From assembly GCA_964457365.1 (NCBI GenBank), contig CAYWFP010000055.1, forward strand, positions 1 to 28,273: a stretch of DNA of 28,273 bases, written 5' to 3'. Numbering within the stretch: the stretch's first letter is position 1; the number at the start of each line of letters is the position of its first letter. Position numbers and translations under genes: made by a program. Positions 7,365 to 13,350 of the stretch are shown here, in pieces. This DNA comes from CAYWFP01 sp964457365 (GTDB lineage Bacteria > Planctomycetota > SZUA-567). The notes below the pieces were generated by a model. That model had not been told where the DNA came from and made no database searches. It saw only the letters and a program-made list of their open reading frames with translations.

Positions 7365-8693
7365 TCAATGCGAATGCGTTTTGGCGGGGCCGGAGGCATC
7401 CAGAATCTTCGCATGCGGCAGCACAACAGTGAACTCCGCCCACTTCCGCGGTTCGCTGTCGGCGCGGATGCGGCCGCCATGCTGCTGAATGATCCACCAG
7501 GAGAGATACAGCCCCAAGCCGGTGCCGCGTTCCTTCTCGGTGCCTTTCTGTTTCAGGCGCGAGAAGCGGCGGAAGAGCCGCTGGCCTTCTTCTTCGGTGA
7601 AGCCCACGCCTTCGTTGCGCACGGAGAGTCCCAGCTTGCCCGCGACCACCCCCGCGCGGATCTGTACGGTACCGTCCTCGTAGCCGTACTTGATGGCATT
7701 GTCGATAAGGTTGACCATGACGATGCGCATCAGGTCCTTGTCCGCGGGAATGAGAATCTCCTCGCTGGGCAGTTCGAGCTGAAAGGTGCAGTTCTTGACC
7801 TCGGCATGGGGGTGGACGACGTCGAGGGCGAAATCGATCAAGTTCTCTTTCAGACGGACGTCAGGCTTGATCTCGCAATCCATCTCGCCCTTTTCCAGTC
7901 GCGTCAGGTTGAGGTAGTTCTGCACCACGTCGCGCAGGTATTCCGCCGAGCGCTGAATGCGCTCGAAGGTCGTTGCCGCCACCGGATCGACCTGGCCGAG
8001 ATAGCCTTTCAAATAGATCTCGATCTGGCCGAGAATGGAGCCGAGCGGGCTTTTCATCTCATGGGCGACGAAGCCGAGAGTGGAAAAGTAATTGTCCTTG
8101 GCGTTCTGAAGTTGCTTGATGATCCAGGCTTTCTCGATAGCCTGGGCGATATGGCTGAGCACCGCGCGCAGCAGCCGCCCGTGGCGTTCGGTGAACGCGC
8201 CTTCCCGGCGGCTCGAGAAGAAGAGAAAGCCCACCGGTCTGTCATCCACCAGCAGCGGCAGGGTGATGTTGGAGGCCACCCCCTCGCGGATCAGGAGTTC
8301 CGTCGACTCCGACTCCGGGTGGGTTTCGAGGTAGTCCTTCAGCGAGCGGACGAAACGGATCTCGCCGGTCTTGAGCATCGACTGCAGGCTCGAATCGCCC
8401 AGTCCCGCGGCATAGCCGGGGCCGAGGCAGACGTCTTCGTAGTCGGCGTGGCAGGCGTAGGCGACCAGTCGCTGGCAGTTGTCTTCCAGAAACGCGAGGC
8501 CCATGCGGTCGCGTGGCAGGAGGCTCTCGGTCTCCTCCCAGACCACGTCGAGCACCTCCTCGAGACCGACGCCCTTGCCCACCTCTTCCTCGATATGGGA
8601 GAGTGCGCTCATCTCGTTGCCGGAGAAGCCGCTGGTTTCGGGGGTGCGTTCGAGAAAGACGGTGTTGGACGGGCGACGTTGAATTGAATCCAT
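7365..8693 (-). CDS. Soluble GAF-domain sensor histidine kinase
   Basis: The 442-residue product has no membrane segment. A GAF domain spans about 35-190 (EEVLDVVWEETESLLPRDRMGLAFL to the strand VGFLFFSSRREGAFTERH). The dimerisation and phosphoacceptor box follows with His211 in FVAHEMKSPLGSI. The ATPase domain shows the N box NLIDNAIKYG (about 328-337), the G1 box and G2 (RGTGLGLYL, about 389-397), then the usual HGGRIRADSE end. In the G1 box the usual Asp of DxGxG is Asn360 (NEGVG), a change seen in some kinases but able to weaken ATP binding. No response regulator gene is in the window, so it is an orphan here. A strong promoter lies at 8758-8785, and AGGA 8 nt before the ATG sets the start. 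Confidence 0.92.
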   Translation of the reverse strand: MDSIQRRPSNTVFLERTPETSGFSGNEMSALSHIEEEVGKGVGLEEVLDVVWEETESLLPRDRMGLAFLEDNCQRLVAYACHADYEDVCLGPGYAAGLGDSSLQSMLKTGEIRFVRSLKDYLETHPESESTELLIREGVASNITLPLLVDDRPVGFLFFSSRREGAFTERHGRLLRAVLSHIAQAIEKAWIIKQLQNAKDNYFSTLGFVAHEMKSPLGSILGQIEIYLKGYLGQVDPVAATTFERIQRSAEYLRDVVQNYLNLTRLEKGEMDCEIKPDVRLKENLIDFALDVVHPHAEVKNCTFQLELPSEEILIPADKDLMRIVMVNLIDNAIKYGYEDGTVQIRAGVVAGKLGLSVRNEGVGFTEEEGQRLFRRFSRLKQKGTEKERGTGLGLYLSWWIIQQHGGRIRADSEPRKWAEFTVVLPHAKILDASGPAKTHSH

Positions 8694-8757
8694 GAGGCGC
8701 GTCCTAATGATGCCCTAACATGTTTTGCGACAGTGGTTTGCCGCGTTGGATGGAGGC

Positions 8758-8785
8758 ATTATGGCGCCCGCATGCGCTTTGTCAA
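8758..8785 (-). promoter_or_regulatory. Strong sigma70-like promoter for the histidine kinase
   Basis: TTGACA (8780-8785, perfect -35), 16 nt, then CATAAT (8758-8763) on the minus strand. The predicted start is near 8751, with a leader of about 58 nt. No clear terminator for the upstream EndoQ gene was seen between 8786 and 8852. Confidence 0.7.
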
Positions 8786-8852
8786 GTACCCAATAAAAGT
8801 GTAATATGTATGGACGATTACAAATAAGGCGTAGCGCAGATGCGTAAACGGA

Positions 8853-10157
8853 TCACTCTCGTTGCACCACGGAATGCCCGAACCACGCGCCCCGCCTGCC
8901 CAGAATCAGTTCGCCGTAACTGCCGTCGTAGCCGAGGGGTTCGAAGGTGAACTCGTCCCGGGCCACCGCCATCAGCGCGTCGAGCACGCCGGACGGTACG
9001 ACATCAGCGAGTTCGCGCTCGATCTTGTCGGCTGGGCGCTGCCAGAGCGCGGCCTCGGTGCCGGTGACCGTAAGGATGGCGTCGAAGAGTTTGAGCACTT
9101 TCTTCGACGAGACGCTTTTGACGCCCAGCCCGGCGGCGATGACCTCCACCAGCGGCACCAGGTAAAGCGCCTGTTGTGCCGGGGTGACTTCCTCGAGCGT
9201 CCGCGGTTCGCCCTGCAGCACCGAGAGCGCCAGCGCGCGCTGCAGCACGCCGATGGTCAGCGGCTTGCCGCAGAGCGGGCAGATGCCGTCGGCCGGGGCC
9301 TTGTCCGGGGAGAAGTAGCAGTAGTCTCCGGGCCCGTGGTTCTTGCTGCCGGCGCGGTGGCCGGTGAGGAAGTATCGCCCCTCGGCCGGGGTGAATTCGG
9401 CGGTGTGGTTGACGCGTCCATCGAGCAGCGCCTCGATAATCGCCACATAGCCGCGTCGGTCGACCTCGAGTGCTGTGAATTCGCGTCCCACGCGGTTCAG
9501 CGCCGCCGAGTGGCAGTCGGAATTGCTGAGCAGCGTCCGCGAGTCGAGTTCCGGAATCAGCGCCAGGATCAGCGGGTCTGCCGAGAGCCCGGTCTCGATC
9601 ACCTTGATCTCTTCGGTGAATTCGCCGAAGAAATCGCTCATCCGCTCGACGGGGCGGTCGGAGCCGTAGATGCCCTGCGGCGTCAGGACGTGCGCGGGAA
9701 CCGGCAGCAGGTATTCGTCGACCTTCTGCAGCGCATAACACTTCTCGGCCACGTCCGCGGCGTCGGCGCATTTCAGGAACGGCCGGCCCATGCCGAGCTT
9801 GACGCCCCAGCCTGCGAGCAGATCGTAGGCCCGCTCCGCGGCCTTGAACGACGGCAGCAGCAGGACGACATGCACGCCTTTGCGGCCGCCGCACGGCACG
9901 TCTGCGGTGATGATGATCTCCGTCTGCAGCAGGAATCGCGTCTCGGCCGCGCCCGGCGCGTCGATTGAGAAGAGCCCCGGCTCGCGCTCGGCCAGATCCT
10001 TCTCCAGCGCCGCGCGCCACTCGGGCTGCAGGCAGTCGCCGGTGCCGTAGACGTCGATACCCTTCCTGCGCATCGTCGCGGCGACGTCCGGCAGTGCGAT
10101 GTTGCCGACGCCACCGGCATGCCCGGAATGACTGTGCAGATCGACGACGAGTTGCAA
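8853..10157 (-). CDS. endoQ: EndoQ-type PHP endonuclease for deaminated DNA
   Basis: EndoQ enzymes nick DNA 5' of hypoxanthine, xanthine, uracil or abasic sites; they are best known from Thermococcales and some Bacillus. The 434-residue product has the PHP metal site: VVDLHSHSGHAG (Asp6, His8, His10), YGTGD (Asp41), QTEI (Glu80), GVHVVLL (His96), PVPAHVLTP (His156) and SNSDCHS (Asp214, His216). The family's zinc segment follows at about 279-304, with Cys280 and CPLCGKPLTIGV (Cys293, Cys296), then a helical C-terminal part. The frame is open to a TTG at 10172, but the TTG at 10157 has GAGAGGA 5 nt upstream and starts directly at the PHP motif, so I chose it. It is divergent from the CheR-like gene. 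A generic PHP phosphatase is less likely because of the zinc segment. Confidence 0.85.
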   Translation of the reverse strand: MQLVVDLHSHSGHAGGVGNIALPDVAATMRRKGIDVYGTGDCLQPEWRAALEKDLAEREPGLFSIDAPGAAETRFLLQTEIIITADVPCGGRKGVHVVLLLPSFKAAERAYDLLAGWGVKLGMGRPFLKCADAADVAEKCYALQKVDEYLLPVPAHVLTPQGIYGSDRPVERMSDFFGEFTEEIKVIETGLSADPLILALIPELDSRTLLSNSDCHSAALNRVGREFTALEVDRRGYVAIIEALLDGRVNHTAEFTPAEGRYFLTGHRAGSKNHGPGDYCYFSPDKAPADGICPLCGKPLTIGVLQRALALSVLQGEPRTLEEVTPAQQALYLVPLVEVIAAGLGVKSVSSKKVLKLFDAILTVTGTEAALWQRPADKIERELADVVPSGVLDALMAVARDEFTFEPLGYDGSYGELILGRRGAWFGHSVVQRE

Positions 10158-10200
10158 GGGAATCCTCTCCAAGGGGAATGGTTCTTGCTGAGTATCTTGC

Positions 10201-10229
10201 AGTGTACGCGAATCCGCCGTCTGTGTCCA
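10201..10229 (-). promoter_or_regulatory. Promoter candidate for the EndoQ gene
   Basis: TGGACA (10224-10229), 17 nt, TACACT (10201-10206) on the minus strand, with the predicted start near 10194. It is back to back with the CheR-like gene's promoter, 12 nt between the two -35 boxes. Confidence 0.45.
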
Positions 10230-10241
10230 CGATCCGGCGGC

Positions 10242-10269
10242 TTGACCCCGGACCGGACGCGGTTAGGAT
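10242..10269 (+). promoter_or_regulatory. Promoter candidate for the CheR-like gene, placed for a leaderless mRNA
   Basis: TTGACC (10242-10247), 16 nt, TAGGAT (10264-10269). The -10 ends 6 nt before the ATG at 10276, so transcription would start at or next to the start codon. The same bases (AGGA) could instead serve as a ribosome binding site, in which case the promoter would lie further upstream. Confidence 0.45.
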
Positions 10270-10275
10270 AGTGTC

Positions 10276-11007
10276 ATGGCCACGCAGCGCGAAAACCGGA
10301 CAGCCGTTTCCTCGCGGGCGCTGAATCCCATAGCCGACGGCGAGCGGCCCGAAACGGTCTTCTGCGACAAGACGCAGGCCAAGGCCACCACGGCGACGCT
10401 GTTGTTCCGGAACCCCCCCCTCTTCAAGGGACTGCGCACCGTGGCCCTGCCGGGCTACTTCGCCCAGACCACCACGCGGCCGTTTCTGATCTGGAGCGCC
10501 GGCTGCTCCACCGGGGAAGAGGCCTATTCGCTGGCCATGCTGGTCGAGGCCGAATTTCTGCGCCGCAAACGCCGCCCGCACTACCAGGTCTTCGGCACCG
10601 ACATAAACGCCGATCATATCCGCTCCGCCAGGGTTGGCGTCTACTCGGGACCGTTGAAACGGTACGACGGGCATCCGCTGCGCGGCCTGATTGCGCGGTT
10701 CGTGACGGAGCAGCGGCGACGGCTCCATATCGACCCGGCGCTGCGCGGGAAGGTCCGCCTCGGCGTCTTCGATATCCGCAAACGTCCGCGTCGGCATCGC
10801 TTCGATTACATCGTCTGCAACCATGTGCTGCAGTACTACGACGCACGCGGGCAGCTCGCGATTATCGCGAATCTGCGTGCGGTGGCGCGACCGGACGGAT
10901 GGCTCTATCTGGAAGGGCTGACGCCCGGGACGGTCGAGGAGGCGGGGCTGAAGCGACACCCGGAACACCGGCATCTATTTTCCGCGAACGAGGATTGCCC
11001 GTCATGA
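10276..11007 (+). CDS. CheR-like SAM-dependent methyltransferase
   Basis: The 243-residue product carries the catalytic CheR core: motif I WSAGCSTGEEAYSLAM (about 73-88), the ribose-binding VFGTDIN (Asp109), and FDYIVCNHVLQYY (about 176-188). CheR enzymes methylate glutamates on chemoreceptors. Here the usual N-terminal all-helical receptor-docking domain is missing; the first 40 residues are polar and unlike it, and similarity begins near TLLFRNPPLFKGLRTVALP. No chemoreceptor, CheB or CheA gene is in the window, so the substrate is unknown and need not be a chemoreceptor. It ends in a 4-base ATGA overlap with mazG, indicating translational coupling. A -10-like hexamer lies 6 nt before the ATG. 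Confidence 0.85.
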   Translation: MATQRENRTAVSSRALNPIADGERPETVFCDKTQAKATTATLLFRNPPLFKGLRTVALPGYFAQTTTRPFLIWSAGCSTGEEAYSLAMLVEAEFLRRKRRPHYQVFGTDINADHIRSARVGVYSGPLKRYDGHPLRGLIARFVTEQRRRLHIDPALRGKVRLGVFDIRKRPRRHRFDYIVCNHVLQYYDARGQLAIIANLRAVARPDGWLYLEGLTPGTVEEAGLKRHPEHRHLFSANEDCPS

Positions 11008-11384
11008 ATCTCGATCCGCTGCTAGCGATGATCAGGCGCCTGCGCGACCCGGATGACGGTTGCCCGTGGGACGCCGAGCAGACGCTGCCGAGCATGATCG
11101 AACCGCTCCGGGAGGAGACGGAGGAACTGGCCGAAGCGATTCGCAGCGGCGACGACGCGGCCGTGGCCGAGGAGTTCGGCGACGTGCTCTGGAACCTGCT
11201 GTTCATGCTGACATTGGCCGAGGACGAGGGACGTTTCGCCGGCACGGCCGTGATCGAGAAACATCTGGCGAAGATGGTCGCGCGTCATCCGCACGTCTTC
11301 GGCGACGACAAAGCGGCCTCGGCCGAGGAGGCGATCGCCCGCTACCAGGCCGCCAAGCGGCGCCAGTGCGAGGGAAAGGATTAG
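11004..11384 (+). CDS. mazG: MazG-family nucleoside triphosphate pyrophosphohydrolase
   Basis: MazG proteins hydrolyse NTPs or dNTPs to the monophosphate and pyrophosphate, cleaning the nucleotide pool. The 126-residue product is a single MazG domain: GCPWDAEQTLPSM, the metal motif REETEEL (about 36-42) with AEEFGDVLWNL (Glu57, Asp60), and KMVARHPHVFGD. E. coli MazG has two such domains in about 263 residues, so this is the single-domain form and not a truncation, since the stop follows the usual end. The ATG at 11004 overlaps the CheR-like stop and has GAGGA upstream; longer in-frame starts lie inside that gene. Its stop overlaps the convergent 70-residue gene by 4 bases. Confidence 0.92.
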   Translation: MNLDPLLAMIRRLRDPDDGCPWDAEQTLPSMIEPLREETEELAEAIRSGDDAAVAEEFGDVLWNLLFMLTLAEDEGRFAGTAVIEKHLAKMVARHPHVFGDDKAASAEEAIARYQAAKRRQCEGKD

Positions 11385-11593
11385 CTGTCGTTCTTGCCGT
11401 TGCTTTTCTGGCGCTCGGCGTCGAGCAGCGAGACGACGTTGCCGATGGTGCTCCAGTCCTCCCAGCAGACCGGGATGACGCAGTCGGAGACCCAGAGGTC
11501 GAATCCCTCGCCGCCGTGCCATTCGGTGGCGGTGATCTCGTTCTGCTCCGAGCCCAATGCGTGGACGCTGGCGACGCGCTTGATCTTGGCCAT
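11381..11593 (-). CDS. Small protein of 70 residues, unknown function
   Basis: The product starts MAKIKRVASVHALG and is acidic and Trp-rich in the middle (TEWHGGEGFDLWVSDCVIPVCWEDW), ending in a polar tail (AERQKSNGKNDS). I do not recognise the family. It has no signal peptide or membrane helix. GAAGGA 6 nt before the ATG at 11593 decides the start, although the frame is open for 20 further codons. A promoter candidate sits at 11625-11653. Its stop codon overlaps that of mazG by 4 bases in convergent orientation, which leaves no room for a terminator on either side. Codon use matches the neighbours, so it is probably a real gene. Confidence 0.65.
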   Translation of the reverse strand: MAKIKRVASVHALGSEQNEITATEWHGGEGFDLWVSDCVIPVCWEDWSTIGNVVSLLDAERQKSNGKNDS

Positions 11594-11624
11594 GCCGCTT
11601 CCTTCTCCGATACGGGTTGGGGCC

Positions 11625-11653
11625 ATGCTAGCGCAAGCGCGCCGGCAGCGCAA
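11625..11653 (-). promoter_or_regulatory. Promoter candidate for the 70-residue protein
   Basis: TTGCGC (11648-11653), 17 nt, TAGCAT (11625-11630) on the minus strand, with the predicted start near 11618. Each hexamer matches consensus at four of six positions. Confidence 0.4.
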
Positions 11654-11711
11654 TACAGGCGCGCGTTAGAAGATCGTGAGGAGGAGTGAAGAAGCGATGC
11701 GCGCCCGGCCC

Positions 11712-12047
11712 TTACGCCTGGCCTGCGGGATCCTTCTCTTCGAGCCGCGCGACGACGAAATCGTTCAAATAGCCCCGGTCTTCCTCGGCGATCTTGGAGA
11801 ACTCGACGCCGGCCTGCTGCGGGCGGACGCCCTCGACCCAGCGCACCACCGCCGAGAGCGAGATGGCGTGCTCGTCGGGGAAGACGATCTTCAATTTGAC
11901 GCGGTCGTCCTCGTGGATGGCGTTGTTGGTCACGATCATGGCGCCGGTGACGGAGATGTTGCAGATGGTGGATTCGGCTTTGGGCGACTTCTTGAAGTAA
12001 CAGGGAAGCTCCGACAGGATACGGATGGAACCGCGCTGCTCACGCAT
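11712..12047 (-). CDS. PilZ-domain protein, likely cyclic di-GMP receptor
   Basis: The 111-residue product is a single PilZ domain. The two parts of the cyclic di-GMP site are present: RGSIR (Arg5, Arg9, the RxxxR motif) and NISVTG (about 30-35, the NxSxxG motif). The beta-barrel continues through VKLKIVFPDEHAISLSAVVRWVEG and ends in the typical AGVEFSKI and a C-terminal helix. It is cytoplasmic and has no attached enzyme domain, so it would act as an adaptor. GAAGGAGA just before the ATG is a strong ribosome binding site. A promoter candidate lies at 12089-12118. No diguanylate cyclase or phosphodiesterase is in the window. Confidence 0.9.
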   Translation of the reverse strand: MREQRGSIRILSELPCYFKKSPKAESTICNISVTGAMIVTNNAIHEDDRVKLKIVFPDEHAISLSAVVRWVEGVRPQQAGVEFSKIAEEDRGYLNDFVVARLEEKDPAGQA

Positions 12048-12088
12048 GGCCTCTCCTTCACGAGATTTTCTGCACCGCTGACGATCCT

Positions 12089-12118
12089 GTTAAACCATAT
12101 CGACCTGCCGAAGGTCAA
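12089..12118 (-). promoter_or_regulatory. Promoter candidate for the PilZ gene
   Basis: TTGACC (12113-12118), 18 nt, TTTAAC (12089-12094) on the minus strand, with the predicted start near 12082. The -10 is weak. It begins 15 nt past the terminator of the Ser/Arg-rich frame. Confidence 0.4.
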
Positions 12119-12132
12119 GCGCGAAGTGGGAC

Positions 12133-12157
12133 GAAAAGCCGCGGACTCCCGCGGCTT
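12133..12157 (-). terminator. Rho-independent terminator after the Ser/Arg-rich frame
   Basis: Perfect nine-pair stem 12149-12157/12136-12144 with a 4-nt loop; on the minus strand it is AAGCCGCGG, GAGT, CCGCGGCTT followed by TTC, with the T-run starting inside the stem. It lies 5 nt past the stop at 12163. Confidence 0.7.
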
Positions 12158-12162
12158 CTCCC

Positions 12163-12831
12163 TCACCGCCGGCTGCGTCGACCGCCGCCCACGCCGCCGG
12201 AACGGCTGGGGGTGCTGCGGCTTGAGCGCGAAGGCGTCGACCGACTGGAGTTGCTGTAGCTGCTCTTGCCGAATCCGGTGTTGCCGAGAAAGTCCGCGTT
12301 GTCGCGATAGGATCGTTTGCTCTTGGCGGTTTCCCAGAGCGAGCTGTTGGGCGTTTTGCGGGTATTCGGAAAGCGGTTTTCGGACTGGCCGCGCATGGAG
12401 TCGCGCGAGCGCTGGAGCGCGCCCTTCTCGCTTCCGCCCGCGCGCAGGTTCTCGGTCTTGGCGCGCAGACCGCCGCGTTCGGAATCGTCTTGTTTGAAGC
12501 GGCTGCCGAATCCGGATTGCCCCGCCTTTTCGCCTTTGCGACCGAAACGGTTGTCCGCGCCGGAATTCGGCCGGGCGGGGGCGCAGGAAGAACGCCGAGG
12601 AGTTCCTTGTATCCGCGGGAGATGGTCTCCTCGCAGAGCGAGGTGATGCGGGCGAGTTGGGCTTGTCCTCCATGCCCGAGGCAGAGGGAGAGGAGCCCCG
12701 CGATCTGTCTTCACTTTTTCGTCGCAAAGGGCGAGGACGTCCCGAAGCATGGCTTGCCAGCGTTGGTCGTGGAGCCACGGCGCGCTGGCGGGGTCGAGAG
12801 GCCCCCGGATTTCGTACCAGGAGAGGTCCAT
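12163..12831 (-). CDS. Chimeric open frame: transposase-like start, Ser/Arg/Gly-rich C-terminal part
   Basis: The 222-codon frame is open throughout but looks like two unrelated pieces. The first 40 residues (MDLSWYEIRGPLDPASAPWL and on) continue, in another frame, as a transposase-like sequence. Residues about 40-90 are out-of-frame readthrough. From about residue 90 the frame reads as genuine protein: many Gly, Ser, Arg and Asn residues, motifs such as SGFGSRFKQDD, NPNT-like turns, and near the end the near-tandem unit RSTPSRS twice, closing GGVGGGRRSRR. Third positions in this part are mostly G or C, as in neighbouring genes, and a strong terminator follows. I infer that the 3' end of a low-complexity, basic protein gene was joined to an insertion-sequence fragment. 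Whether it is still translated is unknown. Confidence 0.45.
   Translation of the reverse strand: MDLSWYEIRGPLDPASAPWLHDQRWQAMLRDVLALCDEKVKTDRGAPLPLPRAWRTSPTRPHHLALRGDHLPRIQGTPRRSSCAPARPNSGADNRFGRKGEKAGQSGFGSRFKQDDSERGGLRAKTENLRAGGSEKGALQRSRDSMRGQSENRFPNTRKTPNSSLWETAKSKRSYRDNADFLGNTGFGKSSYSNSSRSTPSRSSRSTPSRSGGVGGGRRSRR
12590..12831 (-). pseudogene. Frameshifted N-terminal fragment of a transposase, probably ISAzo13-like
   Basis: Reading from the ATG at 12831 for about 40 codons, then shifting one frame near 12708-12714, gives QIAGLLSLCLGHGGQAQLA followed by RITSLCEETISRGYKELLG. The pattern of helix, GxGG, then T-G/S-x-S-x-x-T-I-x-x-G-x-x-E-L matches the N-terminal helix-turn-helix of ISAzo13-family transposases as I know it. 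The conserved TG is degraded (TS), and the DDE catalytic domain is absent. The shift lies just past a run of five A residues (12715-12719). It is a dead remnant. Family assignment is from motif memory only. Confidence 0.5.
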
Positions 12832-12899
12832 GCATAATCTATCGACCGTCTCTCCGCCCCAAGTTGAGGAAGTCCAAAGATATATATGAACAAGTCCAC

Positions 12900-13010
12900 A
12901 ATTACTAACCGCGCCTAAAAATACCTTGCAGGCAACCCGTCGATAATGCCTGATTTACTGCTTCTTCGGCCACCGCGTGCGCAATGTATTTGATGGCGCG
13001 ATTAGTAATT
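12900..13010. repeat. 111-bp element with imperfect 30-bp inverted ends (MITE-like)
   Basis: Left arm 12900-12929 and right arm 12981-13010 are inverted copies; by eye 25 of 30 positions match, 15 of 16 in the outer part (AATTACTAAyCGCGCC). The 51-bp centre holds no gene. The surroundings (12832-13042) are clearly more AT-rich than the rest of the window. On the minus strand a 34-codon open stretch inside it (13009-12905) reads IKYIAHAVAEEAVNQALSTG in part, without a start codon, possibly a gene fragment. No target-site duplication was seen. It lies between ptsH and the transposase remnant, 69 bp from the latter's ATG, so it may be an IS end, a MITE, or a long-stem transcript structure. Confidence 0.5.
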
Positions 13011-13042
13011 CAGGAATTCCGATCTTATTGCTTAACGGGTCC

Positions 13043-13312
13043 TTAGTCTTCGCCGAAGTTGGTGTGGACGAGTTCGGTGATGGCCTTGACGGCGTCCTCG
13101 GCGTCGGCGCCGTTGGCGTGGATGGTCAGGATGCTGCCGGCATCGGCGCCGAGGGTCATGATGTCGAGGATGTTCTTGCCCTCCACGCGCTTGCCGTCCT
13201 TGACCACGTGGATGTCGCAGCGAAAGCGGTTGCACGTCTCGACGAACATCGCCGCCGGCCGTGCGTGCAGGCCGTACTTGTTGCCGAGCATGACTTCCGA
13301 CTGCAGTTCCAT
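13043..13312 (-). CDS. ptsH: HPr phosphocarrier protein
   Basis: HPr relays phosphate from enzyme I to EIIA proteins. The 89-residue product has the active site NKYGLHARPAAMFV with His16. The second HPr signature is present as GKNILDIMTLGA. In HPr proteins controlled by HPr kinase this reads KSIMGVMSL, with Ser46; here the position is Asn47, so that regulation should not exist. It is last in hpf-ptsN-yvcK-ptsH, 38 nt after yvcK, with AGGA before the ATG. Downstream lies the AT-rich repeat region and no obvious terminator. The combination suits a regulatory (PtsN-type) relay. Confidence 0.95.
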   Translation of the reverse strand: MELQSEVMLGNKYGLHARPAAMFVETCNRFRCDIHVVKDGKRVEGKNILDIMTLGADAGSILTIHANGADAEDAVKAITELVHTNFGED

Positions 13313-13350
13313 CGATCCGTCCTGTTGTTCCGCGTCGCCGCTTCGGCGGC

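Noticed and set aside
10158..10172. Upstream TTG start for the EndoQ gene
   Set aside because: No ribosome binding site precedes it, and the Shine-Dalgarno sequence for the later TTG lies within this stretch.
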